Below, one piece after another: positions 28,111 through 35,490 of a stretch of DNA of 64,000 bases. Where the stretch lies: the NCBI GenBank assembly GCA_034664085.1, contig JAXDII010000080.1, forward strand, positions 1-64,000. The letters are read 5' to 3'. Every line of letters starts with the position of its first letter. Position 1 is the stretch's first letter. Below the pieces are notes generated by a model. That model ran no database searches. It was given only the letters and a program-made list of their open reading frames with translations, and had not been told where the DNA came from. This DNA comes from JACVRW01 sp034664085 (GTDB lineage Bacteria; Actinomycetota; Thermoleophilia; Solirubrobacterales; Thermoleophilaceae). The position numbers were made by a program, and so were the translations under genes.

Positions 28111-28986
28111 ATGGGCAGGATCTGTGGAGGGCTGGCCGTCGGCGCCGCGCTCGCGCTGGCCGGGTGCTCGGGCGACGACGCCCCCGCCCGCGATCACCGG
28201 CCGCCGAAGGGAGCGGAGCGCTCCGCCACGCCCGCCGTCGTCTGGGCGGTCGGCGATGGGGCCGACGGAAGCGACGAGGGCGAAGCGCTCGCGCGCCAGA
28301 TCGAGCGCGACAGCCCGGATGCCGTGCTTTACCTCGGCGACGTCTACCCGACCGGGACGGCCGAGGACTTCGCCACCAACTGGCGCGAGGTCTACGGGCG
28401 CCTGGACGACATCGTGTGGCCGACCGTGGGCAACCACGAATGGGACAACCGCCACGTCGGCTACTACCCGTACTGGCGCCGGCACGGGCGCGCCAGCCCG
28501 TGGTACCGCCGCGGCTTCGGCGGCTGGGAGGTGCTTGCGCTCAACTCCGAGGCGCCGCACGACGACGGCTCCCGCCAGCTGACCTGGCTCGACGACGTGC
28601 TCGACGGGGCCGGCGGGACGTGCCGGCTCGCGTTTTGGCACCGCCCACGCTTCAGCGCCGGCAATCACGGCGATTCGGGCGACGTGCAGCCGCTGTGGGA
28701 CGCGCTCCGCGGCAAGGCCCGGCTCGTCCTCAGCGGCCACGACCACCTGATGTTGCGCTACCGCCCCCTGGACGGGATCACGCAGTACGTCGCGGGCTCG
28801 GGCGGTGACACGCTCTACGAGCTGCGCCCGGATACGCGCGCGGCGTTCGGCCGCGACGGCGTCACGGGGGCGCTGCGCATGCGCCTCTCGCCGGGCGAGG
28901 CACGCCTCGAGTTCCGGTCGCTCGGCGGGCGGGTGCTCGACCGCAGCAGGGTGGACTGCAAGCCGGCGGGTGCGGGCAGCGGCTAG
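28111..28986 (+). CDS. Lipoprotein metallophosphoesterase (purple-acid-phosphatase-like), copy A
   Basis: 291 residues from ATG 28111. Signal peptide with lipobox ALAGC near residue 20. Metal blocks: VGDGADGSDE, LYLGDVYPTG (Asp plus Tyr as in purple acid phosphatases), TVGNHEWDN, LAFWHRPRF and SGHDHLMLRY. It would hydrolyse phosphate esters outside the membrane. It is about half identical by eye to the gene ending at the same spot on the other strand, and the two share the same block order and a C-terminal LSPGEARLEFRS module. Confidence 0.82.
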   Translation: MGRICGGLAVGAALALAGCSGDDAPARDHRPPKGAERSATPAVVWAVGDGADGSDEGEALARQIERDSPDAVLYLGDVYPTGTAEDFATNWREVYGRLDDIVWPTVGNHEWDNRHVGYYPYWRRHGRASPWYRRGFGGWEVLALNSEAPHDDGSRQLTWLDDVLDGAGGTCRLAFWHRPRFSAGNHGDSGDVQPLWDALRGKARLVLSGHDHLMLRYRPLDGITQYVAGSGGDTLYELRPDTRAAFGRDGVTGALRMRLSPGEARLEFRSLGGRVLDRSRVDCKPAGAGSG

Positions 28987-29819
28987 CGGCGGCGCCGGAC
29001 CGCGGGCCTGAGCGGCTTGCAACGCGCGCTGCTGCTGTCGAGCGCTGCGCCGGTCGCCGATCGGAACTCCAGCGACGCGCGACCGGGGGAGAGCGTCATG
29101 CGCAGGGCGCCGTGCGTCGGGCTGGCGACAAACGCGACGCGCGGGTCGGGCCCCGTCCCGTAGAGCGTGTCCCCACCCGTGCCGGCGATGTACTGGGTGA
29201 TGCCGTCGCGGCGCCCGTATCGGACCATCACGTGGTCGTGCGCGTTGATCACCAGCCGGGCGCGCCGCCGCAGGGTGTTCCAGAGGGGTGCCATCGCGGG
29301 GTCGCTGCCATGGACCGTTCCCGGGCTGCGCCACGGCCGATGCCAAAAGGCGAGCCGGCAGGTTCCGGTCGTGCGGTCGAGCTGCTTCCTCAGCCACTTG
29401 ATCTGCGGTGAGCGCCTGTCGGTGCGGATCTCGGAGTTGAGCGAGAGCACCTCCCAGCCGCCGATGCGAACGCGGTAGTACGGCTTGCGCACCCGCGGGC
29501 GCCAGTACGCGTAGTAGCCCGTGGCCCGGTTGCCCCACTCGTGGTTGCCCGGTGTCGGCCACGTGATCGCCTTCAGCGGTCCGTAGGTCGGGTGGTAGCG
29601 CTCCGCGAAGTCCTGCGCGGTGCCCTCCGGATAGACGTCGCCGAGGTAGAGGAACCGGTCGGGCTGGTCGGCGACGATCTGGCTCGCGAGCGCTTCGGCC
29701 TCGTCGCTTCCGTCGGCCCCGTCGCCGACCGCCCAGACGACCTCCTGGGCGCGCGCGCTCGCCACGCATCCCAGGCACAGCACCACCATCACGCAAACCA
29801 CAAAGCCGAGTCTCGACAT
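28983..29819 (-). CDS. Secreted metallophosphoesterase (purple-acid-phosphatase-like), copy B
   Basis: 278 residues with a signal peptide ending near CVASARAQ. It carries the same metal blocks as copy A: VGDGADGSDE, LYLGDVYPEG, TPGNHEWGN, LAFWHRPWR, but INAHDHVMVRY, so the glycine of the usual GHxH is alanine here. C-terminal LSPGRASLEFRS and a closing RCKP match copy A. Copy A has a lipobox and copy B an ordinary signal peptide, so one is probably membrane-tethered and the other released. The two are arranged tail to tail with a shared CTAG. Confidence 0.82.
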   Translation of the reverse strand: MSRLGFVVCVMVVLCLGCVASARAQEVVWAVGDGADGSDEAEALASQIVADQPDRFLYLGDVYPEGTAQDFAERYHPTYGPLKAITWPTPGNHEWGNRATGYYAYWRPRVRKPYYRVRIGGWEVLSLNSEIRTDRRSPQIKWLRKQLDRTTGTCRLAFWHRPWRSPGTVHGSDPAMAPLWNTLRRRARLVINAHDHVMVRYGRRDGITQYIAGTGGDTLYGTGPDPRVAFVASPTHGALRMTLSPGRASLEFRSATGAALDSSSARCKPLRPAVRRRR

Positions 29820-29882
29820 GCACGTACCCCCGGTCGCCCTCTACCCACGGAACCCCTGGGCACACTTCTACACGCATTCGGC

Positions 29883-29931
29883 CTCGAGAGGCGGATTCGA
29901 CATCTATTTGATGTCCAAAATGCCTCTCGAG
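29883..29931. repeat. Two-tier perfect inverted repeat
   Basis: Outer arms CTCGAGAGGC (29883-29892) and GCCTCTCGAG (29922-29931) pair over 10 bp. After symmetric 6-base unpaired stretches, inner arms GACATC (29899-29904) and GATGTC (29910-29915) pair over 6 bp around a TATTT loop. It lies between the PspC gene's end and the start of phosphatase copy B, both on the minus strand. It has no following T-run, so it may be an mRNA stem-loop or operator rather than a simple terminator. Confidence 0.7.
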
Positions 29932-29957
29932 CGACGTCGAGTCCTAGCCCGGCCCGG

Positions 29958-30284
29958 TCATCGGTCGCTTGGCATCAGCACCCACAGGGCCAGATAGGCG
30001 ACCAGCCCAAACCCGGTGAGCGCGAAGGCGATCATCAGCACTCGCACGAGGAACACGGGCGCGCCGTAGCGGCGGGCCAGTCCCGCGCACACGCCGGCGA
30101 TGATCCGCCCTTCGCGTGGGCGCGTTAGGTGCTGATCGGCCAGCCAAGCCCTCGACTCGGCCAGCCCACCCCCAGCGCCGGAAGCTCCCTGTGCCGCGGC
30201 CGGGCTTGGCGGCGAGGCCTGCGGCGACCCGGAAGGTGGCTCGGCGTCGTGCCGCTCTGCGTGTGTTTGGGGCGTGCCTTCCAT
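29958..30284 (-). CDS. PspC-domain membrane protein
   Basis: 108 residues. The N-terminal half is a Pro/Ser/Gly-rich disordered stretch. The C-terminal 50 residues are a PspC domain: REGRIIAGVCAGLARRYGAP followed by a hydrophobic helix VLMIAFALTGFGLVAYLALWVLMP. PspC domains sense or stabilise the envelope under membrane stress, in actinobacteria also as N-terminal parts of kinases. No psp partner genes are adjacent. The 212 bases upstream (30285-30496) hold no gene I can support. Confidence 0.82.
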   Translation of the reverse strand: MEGTPQTHAERHDAEPPSGSPQASPPSPAAAQGASGAGGGLAESRAWLADQHLTRPREGRIIAGVCAGLARRYGAPVFLVRVLMIAFALTGFGLVAYLALWVLMPSDR

Positions 30285-30496
30285 GCCCGTCCTTCCTGGT
30301 CGGGTGCGCGCCTCTCGCTGCTGCGTGGCTTACCGCGTGCAAGAAGCGAATGCAAGTGCTCGCTGACGCCGTGCAGCGCATCGGATACGCCTCACTCGTC
30401 GACATCGCGGAGTTCCTGCGGAGCGAGGTCGAGGGCGCCGGCGGCATGGCGACCGGCTGGGCGTACCCCGGTCGGCTGCCTCCGAGGATCCGCCCG

Positions 30497-30823
30497 CTAG
30501 GCCCCGGGCGCCTGGTATCGGATTTGATCAGCCTTGCGCAGGGCGTCCAGGGTGTCGTCGACGGTCAGAAGGACTGTCGTTTCGAGCGAGTTGAGTGCAC
30601 CGCCGCCGCTGATCGCCAGCGCAACCGCGGCCATCGACACGTTGTCGGGGGCCTCCCACAGGTTGTAGCCGTCGTGCGTGCCGAAGGCGTACCAGAACCC
30701 ATGAAGCTTCCCGCCGACCGACTCGATGTACGACTGAGCGGCCTTTCGCCGATCCTCTGGGTTGCCGATCAGCCGGGCCCAAGTCTCGGGCGTGTAGCTG
30801 AACCTCGAGAGATACAGCGGCAT
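30497..30823 (-). CDS. GYD-domain protein
   Basis: 108 residues. MPLYLSRFSYTPETW begins a ferredoxin-like fold, GGKLHGFWYAFGTHDGYNLWEAPDN contains the name-giving Gly-Tyr-Asn (usually GYD) block, and AIAISGGG-type helix ALAISGGGALNSLETTVLL follows. GYD proteins are small, often dimeric alpha/beta-barrel proteins without an assigned function. Cytoplasmic. Probable single-gene unit upstream of PspC. Confidence 0.83.
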   Translation of the reverse strand: MPLYLSRFSYTPETWARLIGNPEDRRKAAQSYIESVGGKLHGFWYAFGTHDGYNLWEAPDNVSMAAVALAISGGGALNSLETTVLLTVDDTLDALRKADQIRYQAPGA

Positions 30824-30906
30824 CGTCCCTCCGTCCGTTCACCGGCCACCTCGAGTGGCCGTAAGGCGTCGAAGTATGACCCGCCCGATTCCTAAGGATC
30901 GCTTGG

Positions 30907-31005
30907 TCACCCGGGCTGGATCAGCAGCGTCATCAACCCGCCGAGCAGCAGCAGCGCCATGATCACCGCGATCACGATGACCACCACCCTGCTCGCGTCA
31001 GACAT
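30907..31005 (-). CDS. 32-residue single-helix membrane microprotein
   Basis: Starts at ATG 31005 with a GAGGG just upstream. MSDASR precedes one continuous hydrophobic helix (VVVIVIAVIMALLLLGGLM) and ends LLIQPG. The composition and the ribosome-binding site support coding, but the product is too short for a firm call. It would insert as one transmembrane helix. It lies just left of the integration remnant at 31162. Confidence 0.42.
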   Translation of the reverse strand: MSDASRVVVIVIAVIMALLLLGGLMTLLIQPG

Positions 31006-31161
31006 TTGCCCTCGTCTCACGCACATCGCCAGAGCGGCCCCCGCCGCTGCCCGTGAAGGTGATGTCGGGTGGCACTATCCCTCCCAGTTCGGTGGCGCCG
31101 CGATCCTACGCCTCTCAAGTACTCGATTGGAGTCGAAGCAAAGCGGCACGGCTGTCCCCCC

Positions 31162-31219
31162 GAACGACGAAAGCCCCGCGCTAGCAGGGCTTCCTGAAGT
31201 ACCGCCACGGGGATTCGAA
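31162..31219. repeat. Left attachment-site remnant: copy of the tRNA-Glu 3' end and its terminator
   Basis: Bases 31199-31219 are identical over 21 bases to the T-loop-to-3'-end part of tRNA-Glu at 34388-34408 (GTACCGCCACGGGGATTC and three further bases). To the left, 31162-31198 is an imperfect copy of the tRNA's downstream terminator region at 34350-34387, including the same GCCCCGC/GCAGGGC hairpin. Beyond 31219 similarity stops at the T loop and no tRNA can be folded. This is the pattern left by integration into a tRNA 3' end. Confidence 0.85.
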
Positions 31220-31323
31220 GTGTCGGCGGCCTCCTCTGCCGCCGAAGATACGCAGGCGCGCCGACGGTTACCACTCGGCCCGCTTAGAATGATGGCCTGG
31301 TCCAGGCCCTGATTCTCTCGGCA

Positions 31324-31887
31324 GTGAGCAGCGACCAGGCGCTGACCTTCTTAGCCTCCGTCGTCGGATCGTCCGCGATCGCCGGTCTCCTCGTCGCCGG
31401 CTACACCCGGACGACCGAGCGAAAGCGACAGCTCCGCGAAGAGATGCTTGAAACGGCGGGGAACTTCGCGGGCGATGCGATGGAGGCACTCGCACGCATC
31501 CGGGACTACAAGCCAACCACCGCCGACCAGGACGGTGCAGTGCACCGTAATGCCGCGCTGCTAAGCGATGGGCGGCTGAGAGACGACAGACGCATCGCTG
31601 CCGAAAAAGCTGTTGATCGGCTTCGGCCGCTGCGGGGACGCGTCAAGTTGTTGTTTGCGACGGCCGGTTCGAACGAGGCCGACGAAGCGGCCGGAGAGAT
31701 CATCATTCAGCTACGCGCAATGTTGAAGACATCAGCCGCCTTCTGGGCGAAGTGCGAGGCGGACCCCGCCAACCGCGCGAAACACGAGCTGGAAGTGGAG
31801 CCCGCTTACGACCACGCTCGCGATACCACGCGGGCGGAAATCGAAAAGTTCTGCAGCGCTGCGGCTGAGCGTATGCGTTCTCCCTAG
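31324..31887 (+). CDS. Unknown island protein with N-terminal membrane helix
   Basis: 187 residues from GTG 31324. ALTFLASVVGSSAIAGLLVAGY is a single N-terminal transmembrane segment, followed by a charged, mostly helical cytoplasmic domain (RKRQLREEMLETAGNFAGDAMEAL; AAGEIIIQLRAMLKTS; HARDTTRAEIEKF). No catalytic motif is visible. A TAGAAT at 31285-31290 could be a -10 element. Codon choice is less GC-skewed than in chromosomal neighbours. A membrane-tethered helical protein next to a nuclease gene suggests an accessory or sensor in a defence module; that is inference. Confidence 0.7.
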   Translation: MSSDQALTFLASVVGSSAIAGLLVAGYTRTTERKRQLREEMLETAGNFAGDAMEALARIRDYKPTTADQDGAVHRNAALLSDGRLRDDRRIAAEKAVDRLRPLRGRVKLLFATAGSNEADEAAGEIIIQLRAMLKTSAAFWAKCEADPANRAKHELEVEPAYDHARDTTRAEIEKFCSAAAERMRSP

Positions 31888-32066
31888 CGCCACTCGCCAC
31901 TCGATCAGTCCGCCGAAAAAACGCGCCCAATTTCGCGGGGGTGTGCGCTTGCATGGGAGCGGTACTCGGGCAGGGGCGCTCAGAAACGCCAGGCGCGGGT
32001 ACCTGGCCCGCCGTCGCTGACCGTAGTCTCGCTGCCAGTCGTGTTCTTCTCGGTGATCGGCCTGTC

Positions 32067-32465
32067 TTGGATGTCGTCGGCGCGATCCTGCTGGTGATCG
32101 GGCTGTTCCGCGCGCCGATGCCGCTCTACCTCGGCTGGCAGCGCACGCCCGAGGACGCTGCTGAGGACCGGGCCTACGGCACGGTCGGCGGGCTGTACCT
32201 CGTCGTCGGGTTCGTCATGCAGGCGCTGCCGTCCTTCGGTGCTAGCTGGTCGGGGTGCTCGGGCTGGAAGGCCTTCGCCGCCGTGGTGACGCTGGGAGCG
32301 GGCGGGCTGCTGGCTGTGGTGTTGTGGGGCGTGGCGTACATCGTGTTCCTCCGCCGTGCCGACGCGTGGGCGCGCCGAAAGTGGCCTGACCTCGAAGGCG
32401 GCGAGCTGCGGCGGGTCGGGGGGCTGCGTTTCTGGCGCTTCGAGCGCGTGCGCGAGTCTGCCTAG
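32067..32465 (+). CDS. Unknown island membrane protein
   Basis: 132 residues from TTG 32067; the frame is open to 31941, but the extra 42 residues do not look protein-like. Three hydrophobic segments: VVGAILLVIGLFRAPMPLYL, VGGLYLVVGFVMQALPSF and AFAAVVTLGAGGLLAVVLWGVAYIVFL. Its basic tail is RRADAWARRKWPDL. No family recognised. Three bases in 20 of its codons differ from typical neighbours in third-position GC, in line with the island's composition. Confidence 0.6.
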   Translation: MDVVGAILLVIGLFRAPMPLYLGWQRTPEDAAEDRAYGTVGGLYLVVGFVMQALPSFGASWSGCSGWKAFAAVVTLGAGGLLAVVLWGVAYIVFLRRADAWARRKWPDLEGGELRRVGGLRFWRFERVRESA

Positions 32466-32491
32466 CCCGTAGACGCGACCCGTGCCGCGCG

Positions 32492-33469
32492 CTAGGTGTC
32501 GGCTTTCTCGTCGGCATCGTCGAGAAAGGGCGCCGCCCAGGCCGGGATATCGCCTTGCGCGGTGAAGATGCTTCCGGCTGTACGGCCTAGATCGCTGAGC
32601 CGGGCGAGATAGCCGTCGCCGCGCCGAGCACGGCCCACCAGACCAGCGGCGTTCAGTTCATCGAGGAGCCTGCCGCGATAGGTGTCCTCGTTCAGGCCGA
32701 CATAGTTGCCGCTTTTGCGGCTGCTCAGCTCATCCTCGGCCAGGTCGGCCACGGCCTGACGAGCTTCCGGCGACAGGCCCTCCAGTGTCTCGCGGACCTG
32801 CTCGACCGCATCACCCTCGGGGAAACGTTGGAGGGTCTTGACTTCGGGGGCGACGGCCCTGGCCGCGCTTCTGCGAAAAGCGCCGGACTGAGTCCTCGCA
32901 CGCGGGGCGGGCGTCGGCGTGGGGGCGGGCTGAGGCCGTGTCGGTCCGAACTCCCTGCGGACATTCTCCATCATGCGCCGCTCCAGTTCCTGAGGGTCGA
33001 ACTTCCCGCCCTCCTCAGCGGTCTTTGAAGCGGCTTCCATGAAAGCTCGGAGAAGCTCGCGGAACTGCTCACCCACCATCGCGTGGGTGGCCGTCGCAGT
33101 GCTCCGCACGTCAGCAAGCAGAGCCTGAGTCTCCGAGTTCAGCTGCTCGCTCCTGATCATCTGCTGCGCGGCTGCATTTCCCTGGGCGATGTAGACCACG
33201 ATCTGAATGGCGAAGGCCAGGATCGCTAGCGCAAGCGCGACCGTGGAAAGGCCGTCAGCGTCTTCAATAGACGCCACAACGGCGAGCGTTGCCAGGCACG
33301 CAAGCGCCACTATCGCCGATGCGACACCTACGGCCCGCGCGGGAAGCTTGAACACTCCAGCGTCGGCGGGTCCAGACGGCTCGACGACGGCGAGGTCTGC
33401 ACCCTCGGGCGAGGGCTCGTCCGGCGGAGCGTCGTCCGCAGGACCGTCCACCGGCTTCTGGTCACCCAT
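32492..33469 (-). CDS. Unknown island protein: two membrane helices plus cytoplasmic helical and winged-helix-like domains
   Basis: 325 residues. An acidic, Pro-rich N-terminus (1-45) precedes two transmembrane helices (AVGVASAIVALACLATLAVVA and VALALAILAFAIQIVVYIA). A helical region (about 100-175; LLRAFMEAASKTAEEGGKFD) and a Pro-rich linker (PQPAPTPTPAP) follow. The C-terminal 110 residues (LEGLSPEARQAVADLAEDEL; GRLLDELNAAGLVGRARRGDG) look like a small helix-turn-helix or winged fold. No enzyme motif. The two-helix-plus-soluble-domain plan is common in membrane sensors and effectors of anti-phage systems, but I do not recognise the family. Confidence 0.72.
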   Translation of the reverse strand: MGDQKPVDGPADDAPPDEPSPEGADLAVVEPSGPADAGVFKLPARAVGVASAIVALACLATLAVVASIEDADGLSTVALALAILAFAIQIVVYIAQGNAAAQQMIRSEQLNSETQALLADVRSTATATHAMVGEQFRELLRAFMEAASKTAEEGGKFDPQELERRMMENVRREFGPTRPQPAPTPTPAPRARTQSGAFRRSAARAVAPEVKTLQRFPEGDAVEQVRETLEGLSPEARQAVADLAEDELSSRKSGNYVGLNEDTYRGRLLDELNAAGLVGRARRGDGYLARLSDLGRTAGSIFTAQGDIPAWAAPFLDDADEKADT

Positions 33470-33529
33470 CGACGGCAGGTTCGCGGCGAGCCGATTGAGT
33501 CCTGCCGCCGCCGGTCACGCAATGGTGAG

Positions 33530-34252
33530 CTAGCCGGGCGTGGCAGCCCCGACCAGCGCGCGCAGAGCCGAGACGGAGAGCCACTCAGCGCGCCGGTGGA
33601 TCATGCGGTGGCAGTTCGAGCAGACCAGCGCGAGGTCGGCGAGTCGCGTTCTGCTGCCAGGCCGGAGCGTGTGCAGGGGCACGGTGTGGTGGCACTCGAT
33701 GAACCCGTCGCCGTGCGGTCCGTACGTCGCGGCGAAGTCGAACGTGCACGCCTCGCAAGCCAGCTTGCCGGTGTTCTCCAGGGCCGCCACCTTCTTCCTG
33801 GCGACGAGGCGCTGGTTCCGCTCGCGTACGCGGTGGACGCGCGTCAGCAGGCGGCCCTCCGGCGCGTCGGCGACCTCCTCTTCGTCCGCCTCCGCCTCCT
33901 GCGCCGGGATGGCGTCGAGGTTCGCCCTGATCGCCTCGGCGGCTTGTCCGAGCCGCAAAGGGTCCGTGCCGAACTCGTCCCACACCGCCTGGTCGCCGCG
34001 CCCGCCTCGCGTCATGCCCACCGCTTCTGCGCTCGGGTCGATGGCGACGAAGTTGCTGACCTTCAGGCGCACCCCGGCCAGGTTCCGGAAGGTCGGCTCG
34101 CTGGCCAGCTCCGGCTCGACGGGGATGGCCCGGAGCAGGTTGCTCAGCTCCTCGACCGCCGGTGCAGACGGATTGCGTCCCTCGCGCTGGTAGAGGTCGA
34201 GGGCCAGGATCAGCTCGTCCCTGAGCCACGCGTCTTTCCTCGATCGCGCCAC
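33530..34252 (-). CDS. HNH endonuclease, McrA-like (type IV restriction type)
   Basis: 240 residues from GTG 34252. The N-terminal 75 residues (RDELILALDLYQREG, FRNLAGVRLKVSNFVAIDP) form a conserved helical DNA-recognition-type domain. The C-terminal HNH domain is complete: CEACTFDFAATYG (first Cys pair), FIECHHTVPL (catalytic His-His) and LALVCSNCHRMIHRR (second Cys pair and final His). This architecture matches McrA-like nucleases that cut DNA carrying modified cytosine. It would protect against phages with modified genomes. It is the rightmost gene of the tRNA-Glu island, 278 bases from the tRNA-side end. Confidence 0.86.
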   Translation of the reverse strand: MARSRKDAWLRDELILALDLYQREGRNPSAPAVEELSNLLRAIPVEPELASEPTFRNLAGVRLKVSNFVAIDPSAEAVGMTRGGRGDQAVWDEFGTDPLRLGQAAEAIRANLDAIPAQEAEADEEEVADAPEGRLLTRVHRVRERNQRLVARKKVAALENTGKLACEACTFDFAATYGPHGDGFIECHHTVPLHTLRPGSRTRLADLALVCSNCHRMIHRRAEWLSVSALRALVGAATPG

Positions 34253-34349
34253 ATTCGCGACCCTATCCCGCCGCGCCCGTCGGTGGCCGGGCGGGCGGTC
34301 GCGCCGCCCGGCCCCGACTGCCCCTCAGAATGCCCCTCGCGTACCCCTA

Positions 34350-34408
34350 GAACGCCGAAAGCCCCGCGTTTTGCAGGGCCTTCGTAGGTACCGCCACGGG
34401 GATTCGAA
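34350..34408. repeat. Right attachment site: tRNA-Glu 3' end and terminator
   Basis: Right-hand partner of the 31162-31219 repeat. The 21 bases 34388-34408 cover the T loop to 3' end of tRNA-Glu and are identical in both copies. The adjoining 34350-34387 aligns with the left copy with scattered mismatches and small gaps. Confidence 0.83.
34354..34379 (-). terminator. Rho-independent terminator of tRNA-Glu
   Basis: On the minus strand, GCCCTGC and GCGGGGC pair over 7 bp around an AAAAC loop (34361-34379), followed by TTTC. It begins 10 bases downstream of the tRNA 3' end, in the right position and orientation. Confidence 0.72.
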
Positions 34409-34461
34409 CCCCGGTTTCCGCCGTGAGAGGGCGGCGTCCTAGTCCCCTAGACGATGGCGGC
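34389..34461 (-). tRNA. tRNA-Glu (anticodon CTC)
   Basis: 73 bases on the minus strand. The acceptor stem is GCCGCCA with TGGCGGT (one G-T pair) and discriminator A at 34389; the anticodon loop is CTCTCAC giving CTC; the T arm is CGGGG-TTCGAAT-CCCCG. CCA is not encoded (CCT follows). The 3' third of the gene is duplicated at 31199, marking an integration event. Confidence 0.95.
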
Positions 34462-34491
34462 CTGTCGGTCGGCGATTGTAGCGGCAGGGTC

Positions 34492-35469
34492 GTGACTAGC
34501 CTCCCGTCCGTTCTGGCAGCCCTGCTCAACCTCCAGGCCGACCGGTCGGCGCGTTCCGTGGGGCTGCCATGCGTGGTCGCGCTGTTGCTCGCCGGGCTCC
34601 TGCTCGGCGGCTGCGGGGGGGCCGCCACGGATGACCGGGAGGGGCCCGTGTCGCTGCGCGTGACGCGCGATTTCGGCCACGCCGAGCTGGGCTCCGTGCG
34701 CACCGCGAAGCTGGCGGACGGCGACACCGTCCTGCGCCTGCTGCGCTCGCAGTTCGAGGTCGAGACGGGCCCGCGCTCCATCGAGGCGATCGACGGCCTC
34801 GCGGCCACCGAGACGCGCCGCTGGTCCTTCTACGTCAACGGCGTCGAGCCCGAGGACGGGCCGGCGGACCACGAGCTCCTGCCCGGCGACCGCGTGCAGC
34901 TCGACTACCGGCCCGAGCAACCGGACGTGCGCGCCATCGTGGGCGCCTACCCCGAGCCGTTTGGGAGCGGGGCGGGGGAGAAGCGCCGCCCCGTGCGGGT
35001 GGAGTGCGACGCGGCCGAGTCGGATCCGTGCCGGGGCGCCAAGCAGGCGCTGGAGGACGCCGGCATCCCGGTCTCGAGCTCGTCGCTCGGCGCGCCGGGC
35101 ACCGAGGCGGTCACCCGCCTGGTCGTGGCCGCCTGGCCGCGCGCCCGCATCGTCCGCGGCGCCCCCACGCTGGAGCACGGGCCACAGCAGAGCGGCGTCT
35201 TCGCCCGCTTCGCCGCGGACGGCGCCACGCTCGAGCTGCTCGACGCGGACGGGCGGGTCGCCCGCACCGTGCGTGCGGGGGACGGCACGGCGCTGGTGGC
35301 CGCGCTGCAGCCGCGCGCCGACGAGCTGCTCTGGCTGGTCACCGCGCTCGACCGGGAGGGCCTCGCGGCTGGAGTCCGGGCGCTGCGAACGACGGCTCTG
35401 CGCGACGCCTACGCGGTGGCCGTCACCGGCGCAAAGGTCGAGAAGCTCCCGCTCGCAGCACCGAAGTAG
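34492..35469 (+). CDS. DUF4430-containing lipoprotein
   Basis: 325 residues from GTG 34492; a second start at GTG 34558 would give a shorter signal peptide. The hydrophobic core VVALLLAGLLLGGC ends in a lipobox. Residues about 48-150 form a DUF4430-like (transcobalamin C-terminal-like) fold: VSLRVTRDFGHAELGS, GDTVLRLLRSQFEVETG, RRWSFYVNGVEPEDGPADHELLPGDRVQLDYR. The C-terminal half (about 155-325) is unassigned and ends in Ala-rich helices. In other proteins this fold binds or presents small ligands; here the ligand is unknown. It follows tRNA-Glu by 30 bases on the opposite strand. Confidence 0.75.
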   Translation: MTSLPSVLAALLNLQADRSARSVGLPCVVALLLAGLLLGGCGGAATDDREGPVSLRVTRDFGHAELGSVRTAKLADGDTVLRLLRSQFEVETGPRSIEAIDGLAATETRRWSFYVNGVEPEDGPADHELLPGDRVQLDYRPEQPDVRAIVGAYPEPFGSGAGEKRRPVRVECDAAESDPCRGAKQALEDAGIPVSSSSLGAPGTEAVTRLVVAAWPRARIVRGAPTLEHGPQQSGVFARFAADGATLELLDADGRVARTVRAGDGTALVAALQPRADELLWLVTALDREGLAAGVRALRTTALRDAYAVAVTGAKVEKLPLAAPK

Positions 35470-35490
35470 CCCTATGGCATAGTCAGCGTC

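Larger units (their letters stand above)
31199..34408. mobile_element. 3.2-kb tRNA-Glu-integrated element without integrase
   Basis: The segment is bounded by 21-bp direct repeats (31199-31219 and 34388-34408) derived from the 3' end of tRNA-Glu(CTC), which stays intact on the right. It holds four genes: two rightward and two leftward. No tyrosine or serine recombinase, replication gene or plasmid gene is present, so it is either a decayed element or a satellite moved by an integrase in trans. Its sequence has noticeably more A/T-rich patches (for example 31600-31720 and 31900-31935) than the flanking genes. The 104 bases from 31220 to 31323 hold no gene. Confidence 0.78.

Noticed and set aside
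30350..30496. Plus-strand frame starting MQVLADAVQRIGYASL
   Set aside because: It looks protein-like for some 50 codons but has no stop before it becomes the antisense of the GYD gene, and no good start context. Possibly a fragment; not supportable as a gene.
31199..31300. Possible second tRNA gene on the minus strand at the left attachment site
   Set aside because: The T loop and 3' end match tRNA-Glu, and a D-arm-like GCCGA...TCGGC and a 7-bp stem can be drawn, but the T stem does not pair (GACAC against CCCCG) and no proper anticodon arm forms. It is a remnant, not a tRNA.
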